Positions 53,198-62,031 of a DNA stretch of 64,000 bases are shown here, in pieces. A program made the position numbers and the translations under genes. The DNA is from Streptomyces sp. BA2. GTDB taxonomy: Bacteria; Actinomycetota; Actinomycetes; Streptomycetales; Streptomycetaceae. The notes beneath the pieces were generated by a model that was not told where the DNA came from, searched no databases, and saw nothing but the letters and a program-made list of their open reading frames with translations. The stretch spans positions 4,042,001 to 4,106,000 of the forward strand of contig NZ_WSRO01000002.1 in NCBI RefSeq assembly GCF_009769735.1, given 5' to 3'. How positions within the stretch are numbered: position 1 is the stretch's first letter; each line of letters opens with the position of its first letter.

Positions 53198-54082
53198 CTA
53201 GGACACCCGCCCAGTAAGCGCAGCGAGACTGCTCCGCACATGCTCCATGTGCGCCCGCACCTCGTCCCACTCCTCCCCGTGCTCCCGCAGCATCCGCTCG
53301 GTCTCCCGGGCGATCCCTTCCTCCCGAACCCCCGCGGCAGCGACCAGCTCCGCACCCCGCGCCTCCGCGTCCTCCTGCCCGTGCCGTGCGGACTCCTCCG
53401 CCTCGGCAAAGGCACGCTTGGCCTCGGACAGACCGGCCTCGGCGGCGGCCACGAGCGAAGCCTCGTGAGCCTCCGCCTCGGCCTCCCGCAGGGCGATCTC
53501 CCGCTCGGCGGCCTCCCAGCGCTCGGCGTGCTCCTTCTCCTGCTCCTCCAGGAGCGCCGCACTGCGCTGCCGCATCTCCCGCAGCGCGGCGAGTGCCTCG
53601 CCCCGCCACTCCTTCACGTCACGGCGGGCCGCGATCCGCGACTCGTCCGCGGTCGCACGGCAGGCGAGCAGCCGCTGCCGGGCGCGCTCATCGGCCTCGC
53701 CGAGGATCTCGTCGGCGTACGCACGGGCGGCGTCACGGACCTCACGCGCCTGCGCCTCGGCCGCCTCCGTCGTGCGCCGCGCGTCGGCCTCGGCCGACTC
53801 CCGTACGGCCGCGGCCTCCGCCTCGCCGAGGGCGAGGATGTTCCGCGCGCGCTCGCTCAGCGTCTCGTACGTCTGAGGGGCGAGCCGCGCGACCACGTCC
53901 CGCAGCCGTTCCGCCTCCGCCTCCATCTCCTTGGCGAGGACGGTGAGCCGGGCGGCACGTTCCCACGCGCCGTCGCGGTCCTGGGAAAGATCGAGGGCGT
54001 ACGCGTCCACCTGCTCGGGACGGTAGCCACGTCCGCGCACGGAGACGAAGCCGTGCTCCGACGCCGTAGAACCGCTGCTCAT
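53198..54082 (-). CDS. DivIVA/Scy-like coiled-coil protein ('cellulose-binding protein' family)
   Basis: 294 residues, start MSSGSTASEHGFVSVRGRGYRPEQVDAYALDLSQ, where the segment FVSVRGRGYRPEQVDAY resembles the membrane-binding N-terminal motif of DivIVA-domain proteins. The rest is an almost uninterrupted Ala/Glu/Arg coiled coil (about 50-290). Streptomyces proteins of this layout are often annotated as cellulose-binding proteins and are thought to act in polar growth scaffolding. No catalytic motif. Localisation at tips or septa is inferred from the family. Confidence 0.8.
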   Translation of the reverse strand: MSSGSTASEHGFVSVRGRGYRPEQVDAYALDLSQDRDGAWERAARLTVLAKEMEAEAERLRDVVARLAPQTYETLSERARNILALGEAEAAAVRESAEADARRTTEAAEAQAREVRDAARAYADEILGEADERARQRLLACRATADESRIAARRDVKEWRGEALAALREMRQRSAALLEEQEKEHAERWEAAEREIALREAEAEAHEASLVAAAEAGLSEAKRAFAEAEESARHGQEDAEARGAELVAAAGVREEGIARETERMLREHGEEWDEVRAHMEHVRSSLAALTGRVS

Positions 54083-54523
54083 CCTTGAATCCCTCCTCCG
54101 ACACACCACGCGCGTATTACGCGATTGGCGCACATCTTGATGGATCAAGCGGAAGCGCTCATAACGCGACACTCCGCGCATCTCATCCGCTCAAGGATGC
54201 GCTATTCCTGCCGGAAGTCGGAAACAGGGGAGCCGCTCCTCCGCAGCGGGGCGCGCATGGCCTCGATGACCGCACCAAGCCCGCCGCTTCGCGGCGGATG
54301 TCTCCCGCCCACCCACCCGATTACCCCGGGGTGCTCGGGTGGGTGGGCGGGAAAGATCCGCCGCGAAGCGGCGGCACAGGGAAGGCACCCACGGTGGCAC
54401 AAGAACGCACCCGCCGGCGGCACAGGAGCAAACCCGCGGCGACACAGGAACGCACAAGGCGCCCGACCGCCGCGCAGGGGGTCGAGCGCCTTGAGTGCCT
54501 ACGTCGCCCCGGCAGGGGCGGAC
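54083..54523. other. Intergenic region with repeat elements
   Basis: 440 bases between two genes of the minus strand. It holds the inverted repeat at 54280-54375 and a stretch (54390-54470) with several related short units (AGGAACGCAC, GCAAACCCGCGGC). No gene is supported. The coiled-coil gene's promoter should lie in the left part. Confidence 0.55.
54280..54375. repeat. Large inverted repeat of hairpin/GGGTGGG elements (copies 2 and 3)
   Basis: Left copy: CCGCCGCTTCGCGGCGG followed by CCCGCCCACCCACCC. Right copy: GGGTGGGTGGGCGGG followed by CCGCCGCGAAGCGGCGG. Together they form a head-to-head palindrome with about 14 unique bases between, the same unit as at 53158-53196. Confidence 0.88.
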
Positions 54524-57277
54524 TCAGAGCAATCCGTCCCACATCTGCTCAAGGAGCACCGACCACCAGCTCTCCGGCGAAGCCAACGCCGCAGGATCCA
54601 GCGCGGCCAGCTGCCCCTGGAAGTCGACCGTCCAGCGGCCCGCCTGCTCCTGGTTCAACCCATACCGCAGTCGCCACATGCGGCCAAGCAGCGCGAGGCA
54701 GCGCGCGAACTCCGGCAGGCCCGTGTTCACGAACTGCGGCGGCACCGAAGCCCCGCCGGGACCCGCCTCCACGGGCACGGCCACGATGTTCGCCGTGCCG
54801 TACTGGACGCAGATCGCGCGGCCGAAGTCACTGCCCATGACGAGGTACGAACCGGCGTCCGACGCCGGCTGCACCCCACGCTCCTGCGCCGTCTCGGCAA
54901 GCGTCGGCACCGGACGGCCCGGCTGGGCCTGCGCCCAGAAGAACGGACCGAAGTCGACGGGCAGGCCCGCCACGACGAGCGTGTGCGCCACGAGATCGGG
55001 CACGCCCTGCCGGGAAACCGCCCGCTGGTCGAAGCGGAAGATGCCGGGCCCGAAAGCGCCCACCAGCTCCTGCGCCACATCCTCCGGCGGAATCGGCGGC
55101 GCGGGCTGCACCTGCGGCAGCGGCGCGCGCACCGGCGCGGGACGCGCGGGACCGTCCGCGACCTGGTGCAACTCGGCCTGGTGCGCGATGAGCTGCTGCA
55201 TGCCGCCCTGCCGGGACCCGTGGTCCCTGCCGTACGGGGCGATGCTCGTGATCCGTGCCTGCGGCCACGTCTCACGGATCATGCGGGCGCAGTACGCGCC
55301 GGGCAGCTCGCAGGACTCCAGCTCCGTGTGGAGTTCGAGCACCTGCTGCGGCGGCACGTTCATGCCGCGCAGCTCGTGCAGGATCTGCCACTCCGGGTGC
55401 GGCGTACCGGGCGCCGAGCGGCGGATGAGCTGCTGCTCGGAGCCGTCCTGCGCGCGGTAGCGGAGTACGGCCTGGTAGCCGGGGCCGACGGTCGGCTGCC
55501 CTGTGGGCGGCTGCGGATAGCCGTAGGGCTGGCCGGGAGCGGGCTGCCCCGGCGCGGGCGGCGGCATGCCGGGAGCACCCGGAGCGCCCGGAGCCTGCGG
55601 CGGCATGGGCGCGCCGGGACCACCGACCGCGGGCCCGGCCAGCATGGTCGCGGCGTGGTGGACGCCACCGCCGGGAGCACCGGGAGTGCCGGGAGCCCCA
55701 GGAGGCTGCGGCGCACCAACACCCGGAGCACCAGGAGCACCAGGAGCGCCGGGCGGACCGGGAGGCTGCGGGGCACCAGGAGCACCCGGAGCGCCCGGCG
55801 GCTTGATCCCGCCAGGCCCACCAAGGCTCGGGTCCGCCAGCATCGTCGCCGCATGGTGCACACCACCGGGAGGCGTACCCGGAGCACCGGGCGGACCGGG
55901 AGGCTGCGGCGCACCCGGCGCACCCGGCGGCTTGATCCCGCCAGGCCCACCAAGGCTCGGGTCCGCCAGCATCGTCGCCGCGTGGTGGACACCGCCGCCG
56001 GGAGGCGGGGTGCCGGGAGCGTTCGGCGCACCGGGAGGCTGCGGGGCGTTCGGAGCCGCGGGCGGCTGAGGTCCCTCGGGGCCGAGCGCCGATACGAGCT
56101 GCGTCGGGACGTAACCGCCCGCCGGGGTGCCCGGAGCACCGGGGCCGGACGGCGGCGGCGTACTGCCCTGCGGCACACCGGGAGTCCCCGGGGCGCTGGG
56201 CGGCGGCGGCGTACTCGCACCGCTGCCACGCGCACCGCGCGGCGGCCCCTGCGCCTTGCTGGTCGCGGCGTCGGCGATGTCCCCGGCGCCGGGCGGCACC
56301 GCGCCGGGAGCGGAACCCTGCGGATAGCCGTACGTGGACGGGGCCGGAGCGCTCACGCCCGGAGGCGGCGGCATGTTCACCGCGGCGCCGGCGGGCGGCG
56401 GGGGCAGGTTCGGCCCGGGAGCGGCCGGGGGCTGCGCACCGGGAGCACCGGAAGCACCGGCGCCCGGAGGCGGCGGCAGGTTCGGGCCGTCGAGCGCGGG
56501 CGCCACCGTCGTCGACGGAAGGCCGCTGCCGCCGTGCATCAGCGCGGTCTTGGCCTCCGGCGCCACACCGGGCGGCGGAGTGTCGTCATCGTCACCGCCG
56601 ACCAGCGGCGGCGCGAACACCGTCGCGGGCGCAGGCACCGAACGGTCGTCGCCGGACTCCGCGTTGGTGTCCGTACCGGCCCACGGCGTGTCCCCGGCAG
56701 GCGCACTCGACGCCCCGGCCGCGGGCCACGGCGTACCGCCACCGGGCGCTTCGGGGGCGGCGGACGCGGCAGGAGCCACAGGCGCGGCGGGAGCAACAGG
56801 CGCGGCAGGCGCCGACGGCACCGACGACGCATCCGACCCGGCGGACGCACCCGCAGCCGCAGCCGCCCCCGCACCCGCGGACTCCGCCCTGCGATCCGGG
56901 ATACCCAGCTTGTCCGCCGCCTCCTGGAGCCACTCCGGAGGGCTCAACAGGAACGACGTCTGATTCAGGTCCACCCGCTCCGGCGGAGCCGGCGCCGCGT
57001 CCTCCGGCGCCGCATCCAGGGCGCCGTACTCCTCCTCGTACCGGCGGATCACCTCACCGACCGGAAGACCCGGCCAGAGCGTGGCGTCGCCGCTGTCCCG
57101 CGCGATGACGAGCCGCTGACGGCCGCCGTCGGACACCGGGCCGTTCTCACGGTCCTCCGCCCACACGACGAAACCGAGCTCGAACTCCCGTACCCGCACC
57201 TCACGATGCTGGTATCCGGGCACATCGCCGTTGATCCACTCCTCGGCGCGCTCCTGCGCCTGCGCGAAGGTCACCAT
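54524..57277 (-). CDS. Large Pro/Gly/Ala-rich protein with deaminase-like and SUKH-4 domains
   Basis: 917 residues from ATG 57277 (a TTG at 57283 is an alternative). Residues about 1-75 look like an Imm35/YrhB-type domain (REFELGFVVWAEDRENGPVSDGGRQRLVIARDSG). A ~400-residue Pro/Gly/Ala linker follows. Then a deaminase-like domain (HPEWQILHELRG, SCELPGAYCARMI), where His-Pro-Glu and two Cys in SCELPGAYC match the zinc-site pattern of XOO_2897-like polymorphic toxin deaminases. The C-terminal part (FRFDQRAVSRQGVPDLVAHTLVVAGLPVDFGPFF, WWSVLLEQMWDGLL) fits SUKH-4 immunity proteins. Toxin and immunity-like domains in one chain without a secretion signal suggest an intracellular role. Downstream of the WHH-SUKH gene by 7 bases. 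Confidence 0.75.
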   Translation of the reverse strand: MVTFAQAQERAEEWINGDVPGYQHREVRVREFELGFVVWAEDRENGPVSDGGRQRLVIARDSGDATLWPGLPVGEVIRRYEEEYGALDAAPEDAAPAPPERVDLNQTSFLLSPPEWLQEAADKLGIPDRRAESAGAGAAAAAGASAGSDASSVPSAPAAPVAPAAPVAPAASAAPEAPGGGTPWPAAGASSAPAGDTPWAGTDTNAESGDDRSVPAPATVFAPPLVGGDDDDTPPPGVAPEAKTALMHGGSGLPSTTVAPALDGPNLPPPPGAGASGAPGAQPPAAPGPNLPPPPAGAAVNMPPPPGVSAPAPSTYGYPQGSAPGAVPPGAGDIADAATSKAQGPPRGARGSGASTPPPPSAPGTPGVPQGSTPPPSGPGAPGTPAGGYVPTQLVSALGPEGPQPPAAPNAPQPPGAPNAPGTPPPGGGVHHAATMLADPSLGGPGGIKPPGAPGAPQPPGPPGAPGTPPGGVHHAATMLADPSLGGPGGIKPPGAPGAPGAPQPPGPPGAPGAPGAPGVGAPQPPGAPGTPGAPGGGVHHAATMLAGPAVGGPGAPMPPQAPGAPGAPGMPPPAPGQPAPGQPYGYPQPPTGQPTVGPGYQAVLRYRAQDGSEQQLIRRSAPGTPHPEWQILHELRGMNVPPQQVLELHTELESCELPGAYCARMIRETWPQARITSIAPYGRDHGSRQGGMQQLIAHQAELHQVADGPARPAPVRAPLPQVQPAPPIPPEDVAQELVGAFGPGIFRFDQRAVSRQGVPDLVAHTLVVAGLPVDFGPFFWAQAQPGRPVPTLAETAQERGVQPASDAGSYLVMGSDFGRAICVQYGTANIVAVPVEAGPGGASVPPQFVNTGLPEFARCLALLGRMWRLRYGLNQEQAGRWTVDFQGQLAALDPAALASPESWWSVLLEQMWDGLL

Positions 57278-57284
57278 CGCCAAG

Positions 57285-58271
57285 TCACTCCCCCACCGGG
57301 ACGGCGCGCGCGAAGCCGCCGTCCACCATCAGGTTCGCCACGGTCTCCAACTCCGGCGGATTCCCCGCGAGTCGGGACAAGAAAGCGTCGAAGTCGTCAC
57401 CGCACGGAAGCAGCAGCCGCTGCACCCGCTCGGCGGGCTGCCAGGCGGCCGTTTCCGAGACGTCCCGTGCGTCGTCGTACGCGCAGAACCACACCGAACC
57501 GATCAGATCGCCCTTGACCTTCACGGCGAGAATGCCGCCCTGCACGAAGCCAACTGCCAGGTAGTCCTTGGTGAGATGGTCGCGCAGGCACTTGTTCACG
57601 TACACCAGGTCGTTGACCGCGGCCTCGTCCCGCACCGTGAAGAACGGCTGGTCGATCAGGAGACCGAGCTCCGCGTCAAGGGCCGTGCCGACCGGCGCGC
57701 AGCCGCCCGCCGCCTTCAGGAAGGAACGGTAGGCACCGGGCAGCCGGTAACCCAGCTCCTCCTCGGCGCCGAGAACCTCCTGCTCGCTCACCGCGACCGC
57801 CGACTTCGGCAGCGCGAGATGCGCCGGGCGGGTCTCCTGGAGCGGGCGCGTGCCCCTCTTGTTCTGGTCCACCGGCGTCGTGGCGAGCCCGCCGTGATGA
57901 CGCAGGAGCGCCTTCACCTCCACCGGGACCAGCTCAAGACGCCTGCCGCCCGGCACGTGGTGCCAGGTCCAGCCGTGCGGGGTCGCCACCGGCGGGATCG
58001 TGTCCCACAACTCATGGTCCGCCGCGGCCATCGCCGCGTTCGCGGAGACATAGTCCGTCAGGCGCAGCTCGTCGACGCCGAAACCCTCCGGGGGCTCGGC
58101 GATCTCAGCGGCCGCACGCGCGTAGGCCGAGAAGTCCGGATAGCCGTGCTCGTCCACGCGCACACCTCTGGGATGGCGCGTGGCCCGGACCGGATCCGGG
58201 AAGTGCACGACCTGCCCGGCGTAGGCCGCGTTCGGCGGTGCGGCCTGCTGCCCCAGCCGACCTGTCGTCAT
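57285..58271 (-). CDS. WHH-type nuclease domain fused to SUKH (SMI1/KNR4) domain
   Basis: 328 residues, ATG 58271 behind AGGGGG. N-terminal half: ATRHPRGVRVDEHGYPDFSAYA, then HGWTWHHVPGGRRLELVPVEVKALLRHHGG, the signature of WHH/HNH nuclease toxins of polymorphic systems. C-terminal half (ALPKSAVAVSEQEVLGAEEELGYRLPGAYRSFLKAAGGC) is an SMI1/KNR4 (SUKH-1 like) domain, known as immunity modules. The two would lie in cis in the cytoplasm. First gene of a minus-strand pair with the deaminase/SUKH-4 gene. Confidence 0.83.
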   Translation of the reverse strand: MTTGRLGQQAAPPNAAYAGQVVHFPDPVRATRHPRGVRVDEHGYPDFSAYARAAAEIAEPPEGFGVDELRLTDYVSANAAMAAADHELWDTIPPVATPHGWTWHHVPGGRRLELVPVEVKALLRHHGGLATTPVDQNKRGTRPLQETRPAHLALPKSAVAVSEQEVLGAEEELGYRLPGAYRSFLKAAGGCAPVGTALDAELGLLIDQPFFTVRDEAAVNDLVYVNKCLRDHLTKDYLAVGFVQGGILAVKVKGDLIGSVWFCAYDDARDVSETAAWQPAERVQRLLLPCGDDFDAFLSRLAGNPPELETVANLMVDGGFARAVPVGE

Positions 58272-58586
58272 GGCGGTTGCCCCCTGCGGCACTGTTAATG
58301 GTTCTGCGGATCGCTGTGCGTCAATGTCGCTTGCGCGGATTTGCGTACTTCGTCCTGCGTTCCGCGGTCTGCGGATGTCGACAGCCTATGCGTAAGGACG
58401 ACACCGGTCACCGGGCCTCCGGTTCCATGACCAGCAGCCACCGGACCGTCACCGTGCGACGAAAGCCAGGCGTGTCGCGGCGCCCCAGCTTCCGCACCAC
58501 CCGCCCCATTTGGCAGGCTGTCCCCGCAACGCGGGGGCGTGGCACACGCGGTCACAACCGCGAGTTGCGGGGAGGGAAGCACCACC
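58272..58586. other. Divergent promoter region of the toxin/immunity-like block
   Basis: 315 bases between divergent starts of the WHH-SUKH gene (-) and the YwqJ-like gene (+). The left part has short direct near-repeats around GCGGATCGC/GCGGATTTGC/GCGGATGTC (58314-58380), possibly operator sites. No gene supported. Confidence 0.5.
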
Positions 58587-59144
58587 ATGCACACGGCACA
58601 GACCAGTACGGCCGGCCGCACGACAGGCACGACGGCACCCACGGCGACCGCCGAGAACCCCGCCGACGCGGGAGATCCACGCGTCGGCTGGAGCAACACG
58701 TCCGCGCACGCGCCCACACTGCGCCAGCGCCGCGACGGCATACTCCCCACCGTCGCCGCCGCACTCTCCGTCCGCGGCGCGACCCTCACCTGCACCGCGG
58801 GCCGCGGTGAAGAACCTCCCGCTCTGCACCCACTCGTACAGGACTTCCTCGACACCCTCACAAGCGGCCAGCGCGAACGCTTCACCGGGCGGTGCGCCGA
58901 AGCCATCCTCATCTCGCGCCACCTCACGGCAGCCGACGGCAGCCGCTCCAAACGCGCGGCACGAAAACCGATGACCAACGGCGAGGCCCGCAAGGCCCTC
59001 AAGCACGCCAAGCTCACCACCCGCCGCATCCGCGAGGACGGCGACCCCCTGCACGGCGGCTTCGCCCGCCCCTGCCGCTCCTGCACCGCCCTCACAGCGC
59101 ACTTCGGCGTACGGATCGTGGAACCCGCCACACCGGAATCCTGA
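58587..59144 (+). CDS. YwqJ-like deaminase domain protein
   Basis: 185 residues. ATG 58587 with GGGGAGGGA upstream. After a Thr/Ala-rich N-terminus the deaminase domain carries RCAEAILISRHLTAADG (Cys-Ala-Glu in place of His-Ala-Glu, as in the YwqJ family) and PCRSCTALTAHFGV (PCxxC zinc motif). The family is found as toxin domains of polymorphic systems and as stand-alone proteins. No secretion signal. The next gene encodes a SUKH-3 type partner 49 bases downstream. Confidence 0.82.
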   Translation: MHTAQTSTAGRTTGTTAPTATAENPADAGDPRVGWSNTSAHAPTLRQRRDGILPTVAAALSVRGATLTCTAGRGEEPPALHPLVQDFLDTLTSGQRERFTGRCAEAILISRHLTAADGSRSKRAARKPMTNGEARKALKHAKLTTRRIREDGDPLHGGFARPCRSCTALTAHFGVRIVEPATPES

Positions 59145-59193
59145 TCCCCACCACCGAGCCGCGAACCGCGAACCGCAACGAGGGCAGCCGCAC

Positions 59194-59715
59194 ATGCACA
59201 CGGACCAGCACACCGAGAACCCCACCCAGCCGACCGCCGCGTCCCCCCGCTTCCCCGTCCCCGTCGACGCCGCCCTGCGCGCGGCCGGCTGGACCCCAGG
59301 ACGCTGGGACATAAAGCAGGCCGAGATCTGGGCCGACGTCCTGCGCCGCCACACCTCACCCGCGGGGCACCGGCACGCCGTCTTCCCCGCCGCCGTCGAG
59401 GCATGGGCCGAGTTCGGCGGACTGCACATCACCCCGCAGGGCCCCGGCCGCCACATAGCGCCCGCCACCGTCCACCTCGACCCCCTCTACGGCCTCCACC
59501 TGGCCCGCACCCTCGGCGACCTCGGCCGCGCCCTCGACACCGAGGTCTGCCCCATAGGAGAGGAGACGGAGACCCAGGCCCTCCTGGCCATCGACGCGGA
59601 AGGCCGCGTCTACAGCCTCGACCACAGCGGCGACTGGTACCTGGGCTCCCACATCGACGAGGCCCTGGCCACCCTGGCCTCAGGAACGCAGCCGGAACGA
59701 CTGAAGGCAGGCTGA
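59194..59715 (+). CDS. SUKH-3 family immunity-like protein
   Basis: 173 residues. LRAAGWTPGRWDIKQAEIWADVLRRH, then FPAAVEAWAEFGGLHITPQGPGRHIAPATVHLDPLYG, then GETETQALLAIDAEGRVYSLDHSGDWYLGSHIDEALATL, a good match to the SUKH-3 pattern. SUKH-3 proteins neutralise nucleic-acid deaminase or nuclease toxins. The pairing with the YwqJ-like gene upstream fits a toxin-immunity pair. The Thr/Gln/Pro-rich start resembles that of its neighbour. Confidence 0.85.
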   Translation: MHTDQHTENPTQPTAASPRFPVPVDAALRAAGWTPGRWDIKQAEIWADVLRRHTSPAGHRHAVFPAAVEAWAEFGGLHITPQGPGRHIAPATVHLDPLYGLHLARTLGDLGRALDTEVCPIGEETETQALLAIDAEGRVYSLDHSGDWYLGSHIDEALATLASGTQPERLKAG

Positions 59716-59772
59716 GCCCACCGCCCCGGGCGCGGGCGCGCGGGGGCTGCGACATCCGCCGCCTCCGCCGCG

Positions 59773-60268
59773 CGGGCGAGGCACGAGCCAGCGACACCTG
59801 CCCCACCGCCCGCGCAGGCAAAGCACGGACCTACGACATCCGCCCCACCGCCGCTCAGGCAAGGCACGGGCCAGCGACATCTGCCCCACCGCCGCTCAGG
59901 CAAAGCACGGGCCAGCGACATCTGCCCCACCGCCGCGCAGGCGAAACGCGGGGCCGCGACATCCGCCCCACCGCCGCCCGGGCGAGGCACGAGCCAGCGA
60001 CACCTGCCCCACCGCCGCTCAGGCAAAGCACGGACCTGCGACATCCGCCCCACCGCCGCCCGGGCAAAGCACGAGCCAGCGACACCTGCCCCACCGCCCG
60101 CGCAGGCAAAACACGGACCTACGACACCCGCCCCACCGCCGCGCAGGCAAAACACGGACCTACGACATCCGCCCCACCGCCGCCCGGGCAAAGCACGAGC
60201 CAGCGACACCTGCCCCACCGCCCGCGCAGGCAAAGCACGGACCAGCGACATCCGCCCCACCGCCGCGC
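59773..60268. repeat. Tandem repeat array, ~41-bp unit, about 12 copies
   Basis: Units begin CAGGCAAAGCACGGACC (variants CGGGCGAGGCACGAGCC) and end in CCGCCCCACCGCC. Units are 41 or 42 bases and diverge from each other by a few bases. Two main subtypes alternate: one with GAGCCAGCGACACCTG, the other with GGACCTACGACATCCG. No unique spacers separate them. Confidence 0.93.
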
Positions 60269-60440
60269 AGGCACGACCACCCACGACGCGCCCGCAGACA
60301 CCCGGCGGCAGACGCCACACGCCAGCACGCGCCCGCAGACACCCGGCCGCAAGCACCACATGCCAGCACACGCCCGCAGACAGCGAGCCGCAGGCACCCC
60401 GGCGGCAGCACACGCCCGGCAGACAGCCAGCCGCAGGCAC
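60269..60440. repeat. Second array, ~43-bp degenerate unit
   Basis: Three to four imperfect copies sharing ACGCGCCCGCAGACACCCGG and GCCAGCAC. It abuts the first array. Confidence 0.7.
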
Positions 60441-60546
60441 CCCGGTGGCAGGGCGCGGCACAGCCAACCCGGGGGGGGAGCGCTCAGGCCCCGGCGGCAG
60501 GGCGCGGCACAGCCGACCGGGGAGGGAAGCGCTCAGGCCCCGGCGA
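60440..60546. repeat. Third array, ~49-bp direct repeat, two copies
   Basis: Two copies of a unit GGCAGGGCGCGGCACAGCC ... AGCGCTCAGGCCCCGGC. The second copy runs across the stop codon of the histidine kinase gene (stop at 60533). Confidence 0.8.
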
Positions 60547-61864
60547 CAGCCGCAGGCAGCACCGCCGACACCCGGAAACCACCCGCGTCCGTCGGCCCCG
60601 ACACGAAAACACCGCCCAGCGCGGTGACCCGCTCCTTCATGCCCACCAGGCCATTGCCCCCACTCGGCAGCCGAGCATCCCCGGGACCCACCTCCGGCGG
60701 CGGCTCGTTCTCCACCTGCATCGCGATCTCCGCACCGCGATGCGCGAGCCGGACGTACGTCTTGGCGCCCGCCGCGTGCTTGTGCACGTTCGTCAACGCC
60801 TCCTGAACCACCCGGTACGCGGTCTGCTCCACGTCCGCCGCATACGCACGGGAGTCACCCTCCACGGAGAGATCCACCGCCATCCCCGCCGCCCGCGACT
60901 GCCCCACCAGCTCATCGAGCTCCGCCAGACACGGCCCGTCCTCGTCCACCGCACGCGAGGCGGCAGCAGCAGCGGCGAACCCCACAGCGGCCAACGGCAC
61001 CGCATCGGACACCGACCCGTGCCGACCCCCCGCGGCAGGCGGAGCCTCCCCGGTCCGCAGCACACCCAGCATCTCGCGCAACTCCGTCAGAGCCTGCCGC
61101 CCCATGTCACCCACGAGAGCGGCATTCTTGACAGCCTTCTCAGGATCTTTCCGGGCGACAGCCTGCAAAGCAGCAGCATGCACCACCATCAGACTCACCC
61201 GATGCGCGACGACGTCATGCATCTCCCGCGCGATCCGCGTCCGCTCCTCATTACGCGCCCACTCCGCCCGCTCCTCGGCCCGCTCGGCCAGCAGCTGCAA
61301 CTCACCCTTCAGGCTGTCCGCCCGCTCCCGCAGACTCTCCATCAGCCGCCGCCGAGCCCCGATATACAGCCCGAGCAGGATCGGCGGCGCGGTCAGCCCG
61401 ATGGACGTGGTGATCGCGATGAACGGTATGAACCCCTCCGCGAACCCCAGCTCCCCGCTCTCCATGTCCTGCCGAGTCCGCACGAGCGTCACGATGAGCG
61501 TCCCGAGCAAGGACATCCCGGCAAGGGACCCGATGATCCGCCGAGGCAACTCGGACGCGGCCAGCGTGTAAAGCCCGACCACGGTCAGGAAGATCCCCAT
61601 CTGCGCGGGCGTGATCGCAATCGAAATGAGCACCACGGCGATCGGCCACCGCCGCCGCAACACCAGCGAAGCCCCCGCCAGCACCCCGAACGCGATCCCC
61701 ACCCCCGTGGGAATCCCCGTGTCCCCCGCGAACGTGATCCCCTCGGCCCCGCACTCCGCCGCCGAGGCCAGCGCAAGCCCCACATCCAGCACGGCACTAC
61801 GCCGCCGCTCCCACCACCACGGCCCGTTCACGGCCGCTCTGTGGTTCTCCCCCGTCGTGGTCAT
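60533..61864 (-). CDS. Sensor histidine kinase, NarL-partner (HisKA_3) type
   Basis: 443 residues. Four to six membrane helices (about 25-175), then the dimerisation/phospho-acceptor box EERTRIAREMHDVVAHRVSLM with His216, and the ATPase domain with N-box QEALTNVHKHA and G-box GNGLVGMKERV. The sensor domain is membrane-embedded with no large extracytoplasmic loop. No response regulator gene is next to it, so it is an orphan in this window. Its 3' end lies in the third repeat array. Confidence 0.92.
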   Translation of the reverse strand: MTTTGENHRAAVNGPWWWERRRSAVLDVGLALASAAECGAEGITFAGDTGIPTGVGIAFGVLAGASLVLRRRWPIAVVLISIAITPAQMGIFLTVVGLYTLAASELPRRIIGSLAGMSLLGTLIVTLVRTRQDMESGELGFAEGFIPFIAITTSIGLTAPPILLGLYIGARRRLMESLRERADSLKGELQLLAERAEERAEWARNEERTRIAREMHDVVAHRVSLMVVHAAALQAVARKDPEKAVKNAALVGDMGRQALTELREMLGVLRTGEAPPAAGGRHGSVSDAVPLAAVGFAAAAAASRAVDEDGPCLAELDELVGQSRAAGMAVDLSVEGDSRAYAADVEQTAYRVVQEALTNVHKHAAGAKTYVRLAHRGAEIAMQVENEPPPEVGPGDARLPSGGNGLVGMKERVTALGGVFVSGPTDAGGFRVSAVLPAAVAGA

Positions 61865-62031
61865 GCCTTCCAGCCTACGGGCGACAAGCCCTCCTTTTCC
61901 GGCGAGTTTCCGGCTCGGTGATCGAACGCATGCGCTGACCGTCGCGAAACGAAACGGCCCGAATTCCCTCGAACTGTTGAACCGCTCCCGAATCTCTGCC
62001 GGACGTCCGCATTCCGGACAAGGGTCGTCGC

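Larger units (their letters stand above)
59716..60532. other. Non-coding repeat-array region
   Basis: About 820 bases between the SUKH-3 gene and the histidine kinase gene made almost entirely of three tandem-repeat arrays. The 41-base period of the first array is not a multiple of three, so apparent open frames here are artefacts of skewed composition. Confidence 0.75.

Noticed and set aside
59773..60268. CRISPR array
   Set aside because: Units follow each other without unique spacers, diverge internally and no cas genes are near.
59403..60806. Long plus-strand open frame through the repeat array
   Set aside because: The repeat unit (41 bp) is not a multiple of three and the translation has no family resemblance; it also overlaps SUKH-3 and the kinase gene.
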